From the NCBI GenBank assembly GCA_937923255.1, contig CALAIL010000008.1, forward strand, positions 1-18,945: a DNA stretch of 18,945 nt, written 5' to 3'. This stretch comes from an uncultured Propionivibrio sp. Its GTDB lineage: Bacteria; Pseudomonadota; Gammaproteobacteria; Burkholderiales; Rhodocyclaceae. Position 1 is the first letter of the stretch; each line of letters begins with the position of its first letter. The notes beneath the pieces are model-generated. The model saw only the letters and a program-made list of their open reading frames with translations. It searched no databases and was not told where the DNA came from. Made by a program: the position numbers and the translations under genes. This document shows, piece after piece, positions 7,379 through 15,931 of the stretch.

Positions 7379-8863
7379 ATGACCGAATCGTCCGCGTCGG
7401 CGTTTGAGCGTCTGGCCGCCGAAGGCTATAACCGCATCCCCGTCACCCTCGAAACATTTGCTGATCTCGACACGCCGCTGTCGATCTACCTCAAGCTGGC
7501 CAACGGCCCGTATACCTACCTGCTCGAATCCGTCCAGGGCGGCGAGCGTTTCGGCCGCTATTCGTTTATCGGCCTCTCCTGCCCGACCCGTCTGGTCGTC
7601 AATGCCCGGCAGGTTCTGCTGCTCAATGGCAACCGTATTGCCGAGCGTGCGGACGACACTAATCCGCTGGATTTCATCGGCGCGTATCTGAAACGTTTCC
7701 GCGTCGCGCCGCTGCCTGGTCTGCCGCGCTTTTGCGGCGGGCTGGTCGGCTGCTTCGGCTACGACACCGTGCGCTATGTCGAACCCCGCCTTGCCCATGC
7801 GCACAAAACGGATGCCTTGGGCGTGCCGGACATCATCCTGCTCCTGTCGGAGGAGATTGCGGTGGTCGATAACCTGTCTGGCAAGCTGACGCTGGTTGTT
7901 TATGCCGAGCCGGGCGTGCCGGGCGCTTACCATAAGGCGCGTACGCGACTCAAATCACTGCTGGAACAGCTGCGCCGGCCGGTCGATATTCCTGCCGAAA
8001 CGCCGGCCACCGCGCAGCCTGCCGTTTCCAGCGTGGGTGAGGCGGCTTTCCAGGCGGCTGTCGTCCAGGCCAAGCGGCATATTTTTGAAGGGGACATCAT
8101 GCAGGTTGTCCTCTCGCAGCGCCTAAGCAAACCTTACGCGGCCAGTCCGCTGGCGCTTTACCGTTCGCTGCGCTCACTCAATCCCTCGCCCTACATGTTC
8201 TATTTTGATTTCGAGGATTTCCACATCGTCGGCGCATCGCCGGAAATTCTTGTGCGGCTGGAGGGAGAAACCGTGACTGTGCGGCCGATTGCCGGCACGC
8301 GCAAACGCGGCGCAACACCTAGTGAAGACCAGGCGCTGGCTGCCGAGCTGCTGGCCGATGAAAAGGAGCGCGCCGAGCACGTACAGCTGCTCGACCTTGG
8401 GCGCAATGACGCCGGCCGCGTATCGCGCATCGGCAGCGTCAAAGTGACCGAGACGATGACCATCGAGCGCTACTCGCATGTGATGCACCTCGTTTCCAAT
8501 GTGGAAGGCCGCCTGCAAGCCGGGCTGGACGCTATCGACGTGCTGCGCGCCGCCTTTCCGGCGGGGACGGTATCCGGTGCGCCCAAAGTCCGCGCGATGG
8601 AAATCATCGACGCGCTGGAAAGCGAAAAGCGCGGCGTTTACGCGGGTGCGGTTGGCTATCTCGGTTTTCAGGGCGACATGGATCTTGCCATTGCCATCCG
8701 TACTGCACTGATTAAGGATGCGCGGCTTTATGTTCAAGCCGGTGCGGGCATCGTCGCCGATTCCGACCCGGCCTCCGAGTGGCAGGAAACCTGCAACAAG
8801 GCGCATGCCGTGCTGCGTGCGGCGGAACTGGCCGAGCGTGGCCTCGATACGCGGTTTGCGTAA
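7379..8863 (+). CDS. trpE: Anthranilate synthase component I
   Basis: Encodes 494 residues, normal for TrpE, which makes anthranilate from chorismate using ammonia delivered by TrpG. The N-terminal LLES motif (48-51) followed by GRYSFIG is the tryptophan feedback-inhibition site. The chorismate-binding domain shows [49 protein letters not shown] and [22 protein letters not shown] 7379 is chosen over ATG 7367 because GGAG (7369-7372) is 6 nt upstream of it. The gene lies behind the Trp leader peptide and is probably controlled by attenuation as well as by feedback. A 165-nt gap separates it from trpG. Confidence 0.97.
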   Translation: MTESSASAFERLAAEGYNRIPVTLETFADLDTPLSIYLKLANGPYTYLLESVQGGERFGRYSFIGLSCPTRLVVNARQVLLLNGNRIAERADDTNPLDFIGAYLKRFRVAPLPGLPRFCGGLVGCFGYDTVRYVEPRLAHAHKTDALGVPDIILLLSEEIAVVDNLSGKLTLVVYAEPGVPGAYHKARTRLKSLLEQLRRPVDIPAETPATAQPAVSSVGEAAFQAAVVQAKRHIFEGDIMQVVLSQRLSKPYAASPLALYRSLRSLNPSPYMFYFDFEDFHIVGASPEILVRLEGETVTVRPIAGTRKRGATPSEDQALAAELLADEKERAEHVQLLDLGRNDAGRVSRIGSVKVTETMTIERYSHVMHLVSNVEGRLQAGLDAIDVLRAAFPAGTVSGAPKVRAMEIIDALESEKRGVYAGAVGYLGFQGDMDLAIAIRTALIKDARLYVQAGAGIVADSDPASEWQETCNKAHAVLRAAELAERGLDTRFA

Positions 8864-9028
8864 GCCGGTTGTGCGGAATGTGTGGTCGGCGTGAGAAACA
8901 TCGCGCCGCTGCGCGGGTTTTCCTCGCAGGCTTTTATTTCCGGCCGCCATTTCCTGCCGGGCCGTGCGCCTGCCAACGTCTGCGACCGGAAAAATCACGG
9001 ATTCCCAATGAATTTCGAGGAAATCAAT

Positions 9029-9592
9029 ATGCTGCTGATGATCGATAACTACGATTCGTTTACCTACAACCTTGTCCAGTATTTCGGCGAGCTGGGCGAA
9101 ACGGTGCGCGTCTATCGTAACGATGCCATTTCCCTGGACGGGATCGCCCGTCTCAAGCCCGACCGCATCGTGATTTCTCCCGGGCCGGGAACGCCCGCGC
9201 AGGCAGGCGTGTCGCTGGACGTCATCCGCGAATTCGCGGGCAAAACGCCGCTGCTCGGCGTCTGCCTCGGCCATCAGGCGATCGGTGAAGCATTTGGCGG
9301 ACGGGTTGTCCATGCCAAACGCCAGATGCACGGCAAGGTCTCGCCGGTTCACCATCACGGCACGGGCGTTTTTGAAGGCTTGCCGAATCCGCTGGCCTGT
9401 ACGCGCTATCACTCACTCGCGCTTGATCGGGCTTCGCTGCCTGAATGCCTGGAAATCACCGCCTGGTGTGACGACGGCGAAATCATGGGTGTGCGCCATA
9501 AGACGTTCGATGTCGAAGGCGTGCAGTTTCACCCCGAATCCATCCTGACCGAATGCGGGCGCGACCTGCTGAACAATTTTCTGAAGAGGTAA
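9029..9592 (+). CDS. trpG: Anthranilate synthase component II (glutamine amidotransferase)
   Basis: Encodes 187 residues, typical of monofunctional TrpG, which releases ammonia from glutamine for TrpE. Class I amidotransferase features: [14 protein letters not shown] (4-17), [11 protein letters not shown] (50-60), nucleophile Cys79 in [17 protein letters not shown], and the His168/Glu170 pair in [11 protein letters not shown] 9029 is preferred: GAGG (9017-9020) lies 8 nt upstream, whereas ATG 9008 has no ribosome binding site. Some TrpG proteins also serve p-aminobenzoate synthesis; the location in the trp cluster favours tryptophan. trpD starts 5 nt after its stop. Confidence 0.96.
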   Translation: MLLMIDNYDSFTYNLVQYFGELGETVRVYRNDAISLDGIARLKPDRIVISPGPGTPAQAGVSLDVIREFAGKTPLLGVCLGHQAIGEAFGGRVVHAKRQMHGKVSPVHHHGTGVFEGLPNPLACTRYHSLALDRASLPECLEITAWCDDGEIMGVRHKTFDVEGVQFHPESILTECGRDLLNNFLKR

Positions 9593-9597
9593 ATATC

Positions 9598-10629
9598 ATG
9601 ATTACACCCCAAGAGGCACTGCAACGAACCATTGAACACCGCGAGATTTTCTACGACGAAATGCTCGACCTGATGCGTCAGATCATGCGCGGTGAGCTTT
9701 CGCCGCTGATGACGGCGGCCATTCTGGCAGGACTGCGCGTCAAGAAGGAAACCATCGGTGAAATCACCGCTGCGGCGCAGGTGATGCGTGAAATGTCCGC
9801 GCGCCTGGAGGTTCCCGACAACGCCAATTTTGTCGATATCGTCGGTACCGGCGGCGACGGTGCGGGTACGTTCAACATTTCGACGGCAGCGATGTTTATC
9901 ATTGCCGCCGCCGGCGGCAAAGTCGCCAAACACGGTAACCGCGGCGTTTCGTCGAAATCGGGCAGCGCCGATGTGCTGGAAGCGCTGGGCGTCAATCTCA
10001 GCTTATCCACCGCGCAGATTCAGGCCTGTCTGGCGGAAACCGGCATCGGCTTCATGTTTGCGCCGAACCATCACGCCGCGATGAAGAATGTTGCCCCCGT
10101 GCGCAAGGAAATGGGCGTGCGCACCTTGTTCAATATCCTTGGGCCGCTGACCAATCCAGCGGGCGCGCCCAACGCGCTGCTTGGCGTTTTTCACCCCGAT
10201 CTCGTCGGTATTCTCGTGCGCGTCATGGCGCGGCTCGGCGCGCATCACGTGCTGGTCGTGCATGGCAAGGACGGGATGGATGAAATCTCGCTCGGCGCGG
10301 CAACCCTGGTCGGCGAACTCAAGGACGGTGAAATCCGCGAGTACGAAATTCACCCGGAGGACTTTGGCCTGCACATGGCTGCCAGCCGTAATCTGCGTGT
10401 CGACAGCGTGACTGCATCCAGGGAAATCCTGCTGGCGGTGCTTGACGGCAAGGACAACGGCGCGGCGCGCGAGGTCGTCATTTTCAATGCCGGAGCGGCG
10501 CTTTATGCAGCCAATGTCGCCGCCTCGATCGGAGAAGGCATCGAACGCGCGCGGGCGGCGCTGGCAAGCGGCGCAGCGCGTGCCAAACTCGACGAGTTCG
10601 TGCGTTTTACGCAGTCGGTCAAGAACTGA
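9598..10629 (+). CDS. trpD: Anthranilate phosphoribosyltransferase
   Basis: Encodes 343 residues, normal for TrpD, which transfers the phosphoribosyl group of PRPP to anthranilate. Visible motifs: the PRPP-binding [15 protein letters not shown] (82-96), [21 protein letters not shown] (key residues K-HGNR and SGSAD, about 109-129), [18 protein letters not shown], and [14 protein letters not shown]. The N-terminal helical domain (1-70) is standard. GAGG (9586-9589) within the trpG end lies 8 nt before ATG 9598, so trpG and trpD are translated in close succession. Confidence 0.97.
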   Translation: MITPQEALQRTIEHREIFYDEMLDLMRQIMRGELSPLMTAAILAGLRVKKETIGEITAAAQVMREMSARLEVPDNANFVDIVGTGGDGAGTFNISTAAMFIIAAAGGKVAKHGNRGVSSKSGSADVLEALGVNLSLSTAQIQACLAETGIGFMFAPNHHAAMKNVAPVRKEMGVRTLFNILGPLTNPAGAPNALLGVFHPDLVGILVRVMARLGAHHVLVVHGKDGMDEISLGAATLVGELKDGEIREYEIHPEDFGLHMAASRNLRVDSVTASREILLAVLDGKDNGAAREVVIFNAGAALYAANVAASIGEGIERARAALASGAARAKLDEFVRFTQSVKN

Positions 10630-10664
10630 CGGGCATTGACCGAGAGCCGCGTGGCGGCCGGGAA

Positions 10665-10680
10665 CTGCGGCCGGCCGCAG
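10665..10680. repeat. 16-bp perfect palindrome between trpD and trpC
   Basis: CTGCGGCCGGCCGCAG is a perfect inverted repeat in the 136-nt gap between trpD and trpC. The upstream GCGGCCGG (10654-10661) can also pair with CCGGCCGC (10671-10678), forming a longer hairpin. No T-run follows, so it is not a standard terminator; it could slow polymerase, stabilise the upstream mRNA, or be an untested protein site. Confidence 0.6.
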
Positions 10681-10765
10681 CCGTGCCTCTGGCAACTTGC
10701 CGGAAGCCGGCTGATACGGGATGTGGTCAGAAAATGAAGGGTTGTATGAACAGGCTGAAAAACCG

Positions 10766-11554
10766 ATGAGCGATATTCTGCAAAAAATTCTTGCCGTCAA
10801 ACGCGACGAAGTCACCCAGGCGCAGCGGGCTAAGCCGCTGGCAGCCATGCAGGCCGAGGCGCGGGCATGCTCGCCCGCCCGTGATTTCGTCGGCGCGATA
10901 CGGGGTAAGCGGGCGGCTGGCCAGGCGGCGGTCATTGCCGAAATCAAAAAGGCCAGCCCGTCGAAAGGCATTCTGCGCAGCGATTTCCGGCCGGCCGATA
11001 TTGCCGCCGATTATGCGGCGCACGGTGCGGCTTGCCTGTCGGTGCTGACCGACCGGCAGTTTTTTCAGGGGGCGCCGGCGTATTTGCAGGCCGCGCGTAC
11101 TGCCTGCGAACTGCCTGTGCTGCGTAAGGATTTCATCGTCGATGCCTACCAGATTTACGAGGCGCGGGCGATGGGCGCCGACGCCATTCTGCTCATCGTC
11201 GCCGCGCTCGACCTGGCGACGATGCAGACCTTCGAGCGCCTTGCCCATGGTCTTGGCATGAGTGTGCTCGTCGAAGCGCATAATGGCGACGAACTGGCGC
11301 AGGCGCTGCAACTGGAGACCCCGCTGATCGGCATCAATAATCGCGATCTGCGCAGCTTTGCCGTTAACCTGCGTACAACGCTCGACCTGTTGCCGCACAT
11401 CCCCGACGATCGCATCGTGGTGACGGAAAGCGGTGTTCTCAAGGTGGAAGATGTCCTGCTCATGCGCCAACATCGGGTCGATACCTTCCTCGTCGGCGAA
11501 GCCTTCATGCGCGCGCCGAGCCCCGGCGAAGCGCTGGCGGCGCTGTTCTCCTGA
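10766..11554 (+). CDS. trpC: Indole-3-glycerol phosphate synthase
   Basis: Encodes 262 residues, a monofunctional TrpC (no fused TrpF). It closes the ring of CdRP to give indole-3-glycerol phosphate. Active-site segments: [13 protein letters not shown] (56-68, Glu59 and Lys61), [12 protein letters not shown] (91-102), [22 protein letters not shown] (key residues R120, K121, D122), VLVEAHN and [11 protein letters not shown] 10766 begins the conserved [16 protein letters not shown] segment. The Shine-Dalgarno site is weak, but a 7-codon ORF (10746-10769) preceded by AAGGG ends in TGA overlapping this ATG. trpF, trpB and trpA are not in the window. Confidence 0.96.
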   Translation: MSDILQKILAVKRDEVTQAQRAKPLAAMQAEARACSPARDFVGAIRGKRAAGQAAVIAEIKKASPSKGILRSDFRPADIAADYAAHGAACLSVLTDRQFFQGAPAYLQAARTACELPVLRKDFIVDAYQIYEARAMGADAILLIVAALDLATMQTFERLAHGLGMSVLVEAHNGDELAQALQLETPLIGINNRDLRSFAVNLRTTLDLLPHIPDDRIVVTESGVLKVEDVLLMRQHRVDTFLVGEAFMRAPSPGEALAALFS

Positions 11555-11749
11555 TGGCCTCGCTAAACCCGGCGTACTGACCTTTGCATTGCTAATCCGC
11601 TGCGGGTGGTGATCTACCAGCATGCCGTCCATCAGCGTACGGTAGCGTATAGCGGTGGGGCGCCATGTAATGCCGGTGCCGGCAGGTACTTGCCCGGAAC
11701 CCCCGCCGATCAAGGGCTTGCGCTTCTAGGCCGCTCGGCTTCAGGCAAC

Positions 11750-11776
11750 AAAAAGCCAGCCGCTGCGGCTGGCTTT
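11750..11776 (-). terminator. Intrinsic terminator for the tRNA operon (possibly bidirectional)
   Basis: AAAGCCAGCC (11752-11761) and GGCTGGCTTT (11767-11776) form a 10-bp stem with loop GCTGC. On the minus strand the stem ends in TTTTT (plus-strand A11750-A11754), just downstream of tRNA-Met. On the plus strand it could also stop transcription about 200 nt past trpC, though the T-run there is only three bases. Confidence 0.85.
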
Positions 11777-11782
11777 GGGAAG

Positions 11783-11859
11783 TGGTGGTGATGGGCAGAA
11801 TTGAACTGCCGACCTACGGGTTATGAATCCGTCGCTCTAACCAACTGAGCTACATCACC
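11783..11859 (-). tRNA. tRNA-Met (CAT)
   Basis: A 77-nt cloverleaf on the minus strand with encoded CCA. Acceptor GGTGATG pairs with CATCACC, followed by discriminator A. The D arm is GCTC/GAGC, the anticodon loop is TTCATAA with anticodon CAT, and the T arm is GGCAG/CTGCC with TTCAATT. The last anticodon-stem pair (31-39) is an A-C mismatch. A tRNA-Ile2, in which CAT is modified to read AUA, is the alternative; the sequence does not settle it, but the elongator Met reading is favoured. It is absent as initiator: no GGG/CCC anticodon-stem signature. Confidence 0.9.
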
Positions 11860-11926
11860 CCGGTGACGAAGAACGCAGGATTTGCATCAATGCAGAAATC
11901 ATCCCGCGCTTGAGATACAGGACACG

Positions 11927-12002
<76 letters not shown>

Positions 12003-12015
12003 ACAAACGGCGGCG

Positions 12016-12044
12016 ATTCTACGCGGCCGGCGTGTCTACGTCAA
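12016..12044 (-). promoter_or_regulatory. Sigma70 promoter of the tRNA-Ala/tRNA-Met operon
   Basis: On the minus strand TTGACG (12039-12044) and TAGAAT (12016-12021) are separated by exactly 17 bp. Predicted start is near 12009, only a few bases before the tRNA-Ala 5' end at 12002. Both boxes match consensus at five of six positions, as expected for a strong tRNA promoter. Confidence 0.85.
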
Positions 12045-12404
12045 ATCCCCTGAGGGCAAATTTCCGAGGACTTCGGTGGCTTTCCGGCTATTTTCCGACT
12101 GGGGTCGGTACGGCCTGAGTCTTGTGCATGATTGTGTATGCGGGTAACAAAAAAGCGTGCCATTCTGCGTGTTATTCCAGACGCGGCATTCCGGGCATGT
12201 TCTTTCCGCGCCGCAACTGCGTGGCGGGCGTTTCTGGCAAGGCGTGTTTCCCCCTTGAAAAGCGCCTCGTGCGAGTTGATGACGGCAATTGATGCGTAGA
12301 TTTTATGAGTCTGTTTTATCGCTCGGACGCTTGCGGAACAGATATCCGCTGGTTCCGGCGCGGAGCGATTAAAATGACTTTTTCGTTGAATGGATCGAGG
12401 TGTT
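12045..12404. other. Intergenic region upstream of the membrane-anchored protein gene
   Basis: I see no gene here. The left edge abuts the divergent tRNA promoter. TAAAAT near 12370 is a possible -10 box for the next gene, but no convincing -35 box is found. A weak inverted repeat GGAAC/GTTCC lies near 12335-12357. No terminator or repeat family is recognised. Confidence 0.35.
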
Positions 12405-13862
12405 ATGCCGCCGCTGATGAAAACCCTGCTGCGCCTTGTCGGTTGGTTACTGGCTGGCATGCTGACGCTGGCGTTGCTTGCCGTGACGATTTTCTGGCTG
12501 ATCAACCGGAAAGACGAGGCGCTATTGCCCGAGGTGGCGCAGGCGATCGCATTTACACCGCCGCCGCCCGAGGCCATGCAGCGTAATGCTTACTTTGTTC
12601 TGCTGGGCCTGGGAGCGCCGGTTGGCGAAGATGCATTGGTGGCGGGGATGCGCTTTTTCGCGGCGCAAATGCAGGATTACGCCGATCGCCGCCAGACGGG
12701 GGAAGCGCAGTCATCTACCGCGCAGGCGTTGCCGCATCAGCCGCTCGATATCAACGCCTTGCGCTGCCCGGTGGAGCGCGACGATTGTCTGGAATACTGG
12801 CTGCCACGTCAGTGTGCGATCCGCGCTGCGCTGAAACAGTATGCGCATGTGCTCCGGCGCTATCGCTCGCTGCTGGAAATGCCGGAATACGAGGAAGTTA
12901 TCCCGCCCGATCTTGCCGTGGCGATGCCTTACTACGGCGATCTGGTTGCGGCTTCCGATCTGGTTTTGATGCAGGCAGCCTTGCTGCTGCACGAGGGCGA
13001 TGCGACGCAAGCGTTGTTACTGCTGGAGCACAATGCCCGTCTGCATCAGCGTCTTATGGCCGGTTCGCGTACGCTGATCGGCGGCATGATCGCCTTGTCC
13101 ATGCAGATGCGCCAGCAGCGCATCGTCAGCCATCTCCTGTTGCGTCATCCTGTGCTGGCGCGCGCCCATATGGCGCGGTGGCAGGCTGCATTGTCCAGTG
13201 AGGCCGATCTTTCCGCCGCGCTGGCAGGTGAGGGGCGCTGGATGGTGAGTTCGTTCAATACCGATATGAGTCAGGAATTGCGTCGTCTGGCTGTTGGGAA
13301 TTTCCCCGGAAAGGACGAAGCGTCCATGGCGGCGCGCCTAGAAAAGACACTGGCGATTTCGCAGAAGTTTTATCTGCATCATGAGACGCTCAACCGCTTT
13401 TATCGCGCATACCGCGTAGCTATGCGGCTGGCCGATGTGCCGGCTGACCAGATCGATGCGCAGGTGACGCGGGTGGCGCAGGAACAGGTCATTATTGGCC
13501 AACCGTGGTGGAAGCGCCCCTATTTCGGGCTGCGTAATCAACTGGGCAATATATTGCTGGAGATGGGTCAGCCCGACATACAGCGTTATATCGAGCGTGC
13601 GCATGATGTGGAAGGTCATCGCCGGCTGGTGCTGCTGCAACTGGCAGCTTACGGCGCGGGTCTTGAAGCGGCGGATATGCCCGACTGGCTGGCGAAGTCG
13701 CCAGAAGCGCTGCGCAACCCCTACACGCTTGCCCCCATGGGCTGGGAGGCGGACAAGTCACCGTCCAAGGCCGGCGGCAGCCTCGTATTCCAGGGGCGTC
13801 AGCCGCAGGTACAGAACCCTGCACGTTCGCCCGTTTATCGTGTGCGGATCTTTGTGCACTGA
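12405..13862 (+). CDS. Hypothetical protein with one N-terminal membrane anchor
   Basis: Encodes 485 residues; I do not recognise the family. Residues about 8-33 (LLRLVGWLLAGMLTLALLAVTIFWLI, hydrophobic with few charges) form a single membrane helix; NRKD follows, so the remainder may be periplasmic. The body is mostly helical, with many Leu/Ala/Arg segments, for example MQAALLLHEGDATQALLLLEHN at about 188-209, reminiscent of a TPR-like helix pair. Cys residues in LRCPVERDDCLEYWLPRQC suggest possible disulfides. The C-terminus VYRVRIFVH looks beta-like. GAGG (12397-12400) lies 4 nt before ATG 12405, with 12390 and 12417 as alternatives. The surrounding genes give no clear clue; it stands alone between the tRNA genes and the pilSR block. 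Confidence 0.8.
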   Translation: MPPLMKTLLRLVGWLLAGMLTLALLAVTIFWLINRKDEALLPEVAQAIAFTPPPPEAMQRNAYFVLLGLGAPVGEDALVAGMRFFAAQMQDYADRRQTGEAQSSTAQALPHQPLDINALRCPVERDDCLEYWLPRQCAIRAALKQYAHVLRRYRSLLEMPEYEEVIPPDLAVAMPYYGDLVAASDLVLMQAALLLHEGDATQALLLLEHNARLHQRLMAGSRTLIGGMIALSMQMRQQRIVSHLLLRHPVLARAHMARWQAALSSEADLSAALAGEGRWMVSSFNTDMSQELRRLAVGNFPGKDEASMAARLEKTLAISQKFYLHHETLNRFYRAYRVAMRLADVPADQIDAQVTRVAQEQVIIGQPWWKRPYFGLRNQLGNILLEMGQPDIQRYIERAHDVEGHRRLVLLQLAAYGAGLEAADMPDWLAKSPEALRNPYTLAPMGWEADKSPSKAGGSLVFQGRQPQVQNPARSPVYRVRIFVH

Positions 13863-14036
13863 TCTGAAAAGACGCCTGATCAGCCGCCTGTATATTGTCC
13901 TTGAACGATTGCCCCTGAACTTCATGCCCGGATGCCGGAGGAAAGAACCTCATTGACAGTACAGCCTGCCGGTTTTTCTGTCTAACAGAGCCGTCCGGTG
14001 GCGCGATTGTCCGCCAAGTTCTGCTATGCTTTCCAC

Positions 14037-14303
14037 ATGAAGTTTTTTTTTATTCTTGCCGTGGGATGGATTTTTTTCCGGCTGTTGCGCCCGTGGTTTT
14101 TTGCCAGGGACAACCATGCGCGCGCTTCTCGCCTGGTGCGGGCGTCGACGGCTGCAGGAGCGGAAGTCCATACGGTCAGATGTGCGTATTGCGGAGCGTT
14201 TTTTTCGCCCGATGAAGGCGTCGATTCCGGTGGCCGGCATTTCTGCTCGCGCGAGCATCGTGACCTGGAAAAAACGGCCGGGGAGCATCGCTCGCCATGC
14301 TGA
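14037..14303 (+). CDS. PP0621-like small membrane protein with zinc-binding Cys motif
   Basis: Encodes 88 residues. An N-terminal hydrophobic helix (MKFFFILAVGWIFFRLL) is followed by a basic linker and a C-terminal CAYCG (49-53) with HFCSREH (68-74), giving a likely Cys-Cys-Cys-His zinc site. This layout fits the PP0621 family, small proteins of unknown role often found next to pilSR/ampD genes; I assign it from pattern memory. Codons 3-5 form a run of nine T residues. No strong ribosome binding site precedes ATG 14037. Its end overlaps the pilS start by 7 nt, so it is probably translated from the same mRNA. Confidence 0.75.
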   Translation: MKFFFILAVGWIFFRLLRPWFFARDNHARASRLVRASTAAGAEVHTVRCAYCGAFFSPDEGVDSGGRHFCSREHRDLEKTAGEHRSPC

Positions 14304-15931
14304 CGGACTGGATGCCTGAACGCAGGGAGGTGGGCGGGGCGGTGGGCGCAGAAAAAATAAAACGCCCGAAGGAAATCCATTTCTCCGAAGCACACTGGAA
14401 GTCATTGCTCTATTTCAGCGCCTACCGGTTTTTCCTGGCCGGACTGCTGTTTGTCGTGTCGCTGGTCAATCCCGCTTCTTTCCAGCCTTTCAGTATCAAC
14501 CAGATCCGTGCGATTACGGGTGGTTATTTTCTGGCTATGGCCATTGCGCTGATCAGTGCGCGTGTTTTCCGCCGCCATTTCAATTGGCAGGTGAGTTTGC
14601 AGGTGCTGGCGGATATTGCTGTTTTTATCACGCTGGTTCACTTCAACGGTGAGTTATTCGGTAGTCTGGGTGTAATGCTGCTGGTGACCCTGGCGGGTGC
14701 GGGGCTGGTTGGGCAAGGGCGGCTGGTGCTGTTTTATGCTGCAATGGCTACGTTGTCCGTGTTGCTTGAGCAGACCTATCGGGGGCTTGTGACCGGCTTC
14801 GTGCTGGGCGATTTCTTTCAGACAGGGCTGTTTTGTATCGGTTTCTTCGGCGTTGCCGTGACGGCGCATCTGCTTGCCAGGCGGGTGATTACCAATGAGG
14901 CGCTGGCTCGTCAGCGCGGCATCGACCTGCATAACCAGATGCTGGTCAGTCAGCGCGTGATCGAGGAGATGCAGGACGGCATCCTGGTGCTCAAGCGCGA
15001 CGGCATGATCTGGCAGCATAATCCGCGGGCCTGCGAGCTGCTCGGACTCGGCGACCCCACGGGGCGCTTGCTGGCTGATTATTCCAGTGAGCTTTCCCGC
15101 AGTTTCGTCAATTGGTGCGCAATGCCGAGCGATGCGTATGTGCTCGTGCGTGCGCCGGCCAGCGGTATGCGTCTACAGGCGCGTTTCCTCGCGACCGATA
15201 GCCTGGGGCAGGACGTGCTGGTCTTTCTCGAGGATATGGAGCGCGTACAGACGCAGGCACGGCAGATCAAGCTGGCGGCGCTGGGACGCCTGACGGGCAG
15301 TATCGCCCATGAAATACGCAATCCGCTGTCGGCGATCCAGCACGCCAGCGAGTTGCTGGCCGAGACGCAGAACGACCCGGTGAGCGAGCGTTTGCTGCGC
15401 ATCGTCATCGAGAACACGCAGCGCGTCGAACGCATCGTCAGCGACGTACTCGCAGTCGGCCGGCGGGATCGCCTGCATCGGGAATTGATTGATCTGCGGC
15501 AGATGCTGCCGCTGTTTGTCGAGGAATATTCGATCAAGGAAAACGTCGCAATGGATACCGTACGCCAGGAGGTGAGCGGACTCGGCGTGCTGTGCTTTGA
15601 TCGCTCGCATTTCCATCAGGTTCTCTGGAATCTTGCGGGCAATGCCCTACGTCATTCCCATCAGGAGGCGTGCAGTATTTTGTTGCGTGTCAAGGACGGC
15701 GTGCGCAAGGGAACTGTCGAGTTCCATGTGATTGATGATGGCCCAGGCGTTGAAGAATCGCTGCGTGAGCAGATTTTTGAACCTTTCTTTACGACGCACA
15801 GCCGCGGGACAGGACTGGGCTTATATATTGCGCGCGAGCTGTGTGAAGCCAATGGCGCACAACTCGATCTTGTGCCGAGCGAAACGGGTGCGGATTTCTG
15901 TATCGTGGGGAGGAATGATGAATGTCAATAA
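14297..15931 (+). CDS. pilS: Two-component sensor histidine kinase PilS
   Basis: Encodes 544 residues. About six N-terminal membrane helices (roughly 38-195) are followed by a PAS-like domain (about 215-315) and a kinase core: phosphoacceptor His338 in GSIAHEIRNPLSAIQ, N box NLAGNALRHS (445-454), DDGPGV (480-485), FEPFFTT (494-500) and RGTGLGL (503-509). The six-helix sensor and the adjacent sigma54 response regulator identify PilS, which with PilR controls type IV pilin transcription. ATG 14297 overlaps the previous gene; GGAG lies 11 nt upstream. ATG 14312 and GTG 14342 (after AGGGAGG) are alternatives. The 3' end overlaps pilR by 10 nt. Confidence 0.93.
   Translation: MLTDWMPERREVGGAVGAEKIKRPKEIHFSEAHWKSLLYFSAYRFFLAGLLFVVSLVNPASFQPFSINQIRAITGGYFLAMAIALISARVFRRHFNWQVSLQVLADIAVFITLVHFNGELFGSLGVMLLVTLAGAGLVGQGRLVLFYAAMATLSVLLEQTYRGLVTGFVLGDFFQTGLFCIGFFGVAVTAHLLARRVITNEALARQRGIDLHNQMLVSQRVIEEMQDGILVLKRDGMIWQHNPRACELLGLGDPTGRLLADYSSELSRSFVNWCAMPSDAYVLVRAPASGMRLQARFLATDSLGQDVLVFLEDMERVQTQARQIKLAALGRLTGSIAHEIRNPLSAIQHASELLAETQNDPVSERLLRIVIENTQRVERIVSDVLAVGRRDRLHRELIDLRQMLPLFVEEYSIKENVAMDTVRQEVSGLGVLCFDRSHFHQVLWNLAGNALRHSHQEACSILLRVKDGVRKGTVEFHVIDDGPGVEESLREQIFEPFFTTHSRGTGLGLYIARELCEANGAQLDLVPSETGADFCIVGRNDECQ

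Noticed and set aside
8174..9412. 412-codon minus-strand frame opposite trpE/trpG
   Set aside because: Both strands cannot be explained independently here; the plus strand carries full TrpE and TrpG motifs.
10727..11713. 328-codon minus-strand frame opposite trpC
   Set aside because: Antisense shadow of trpC without a recognisable domain.
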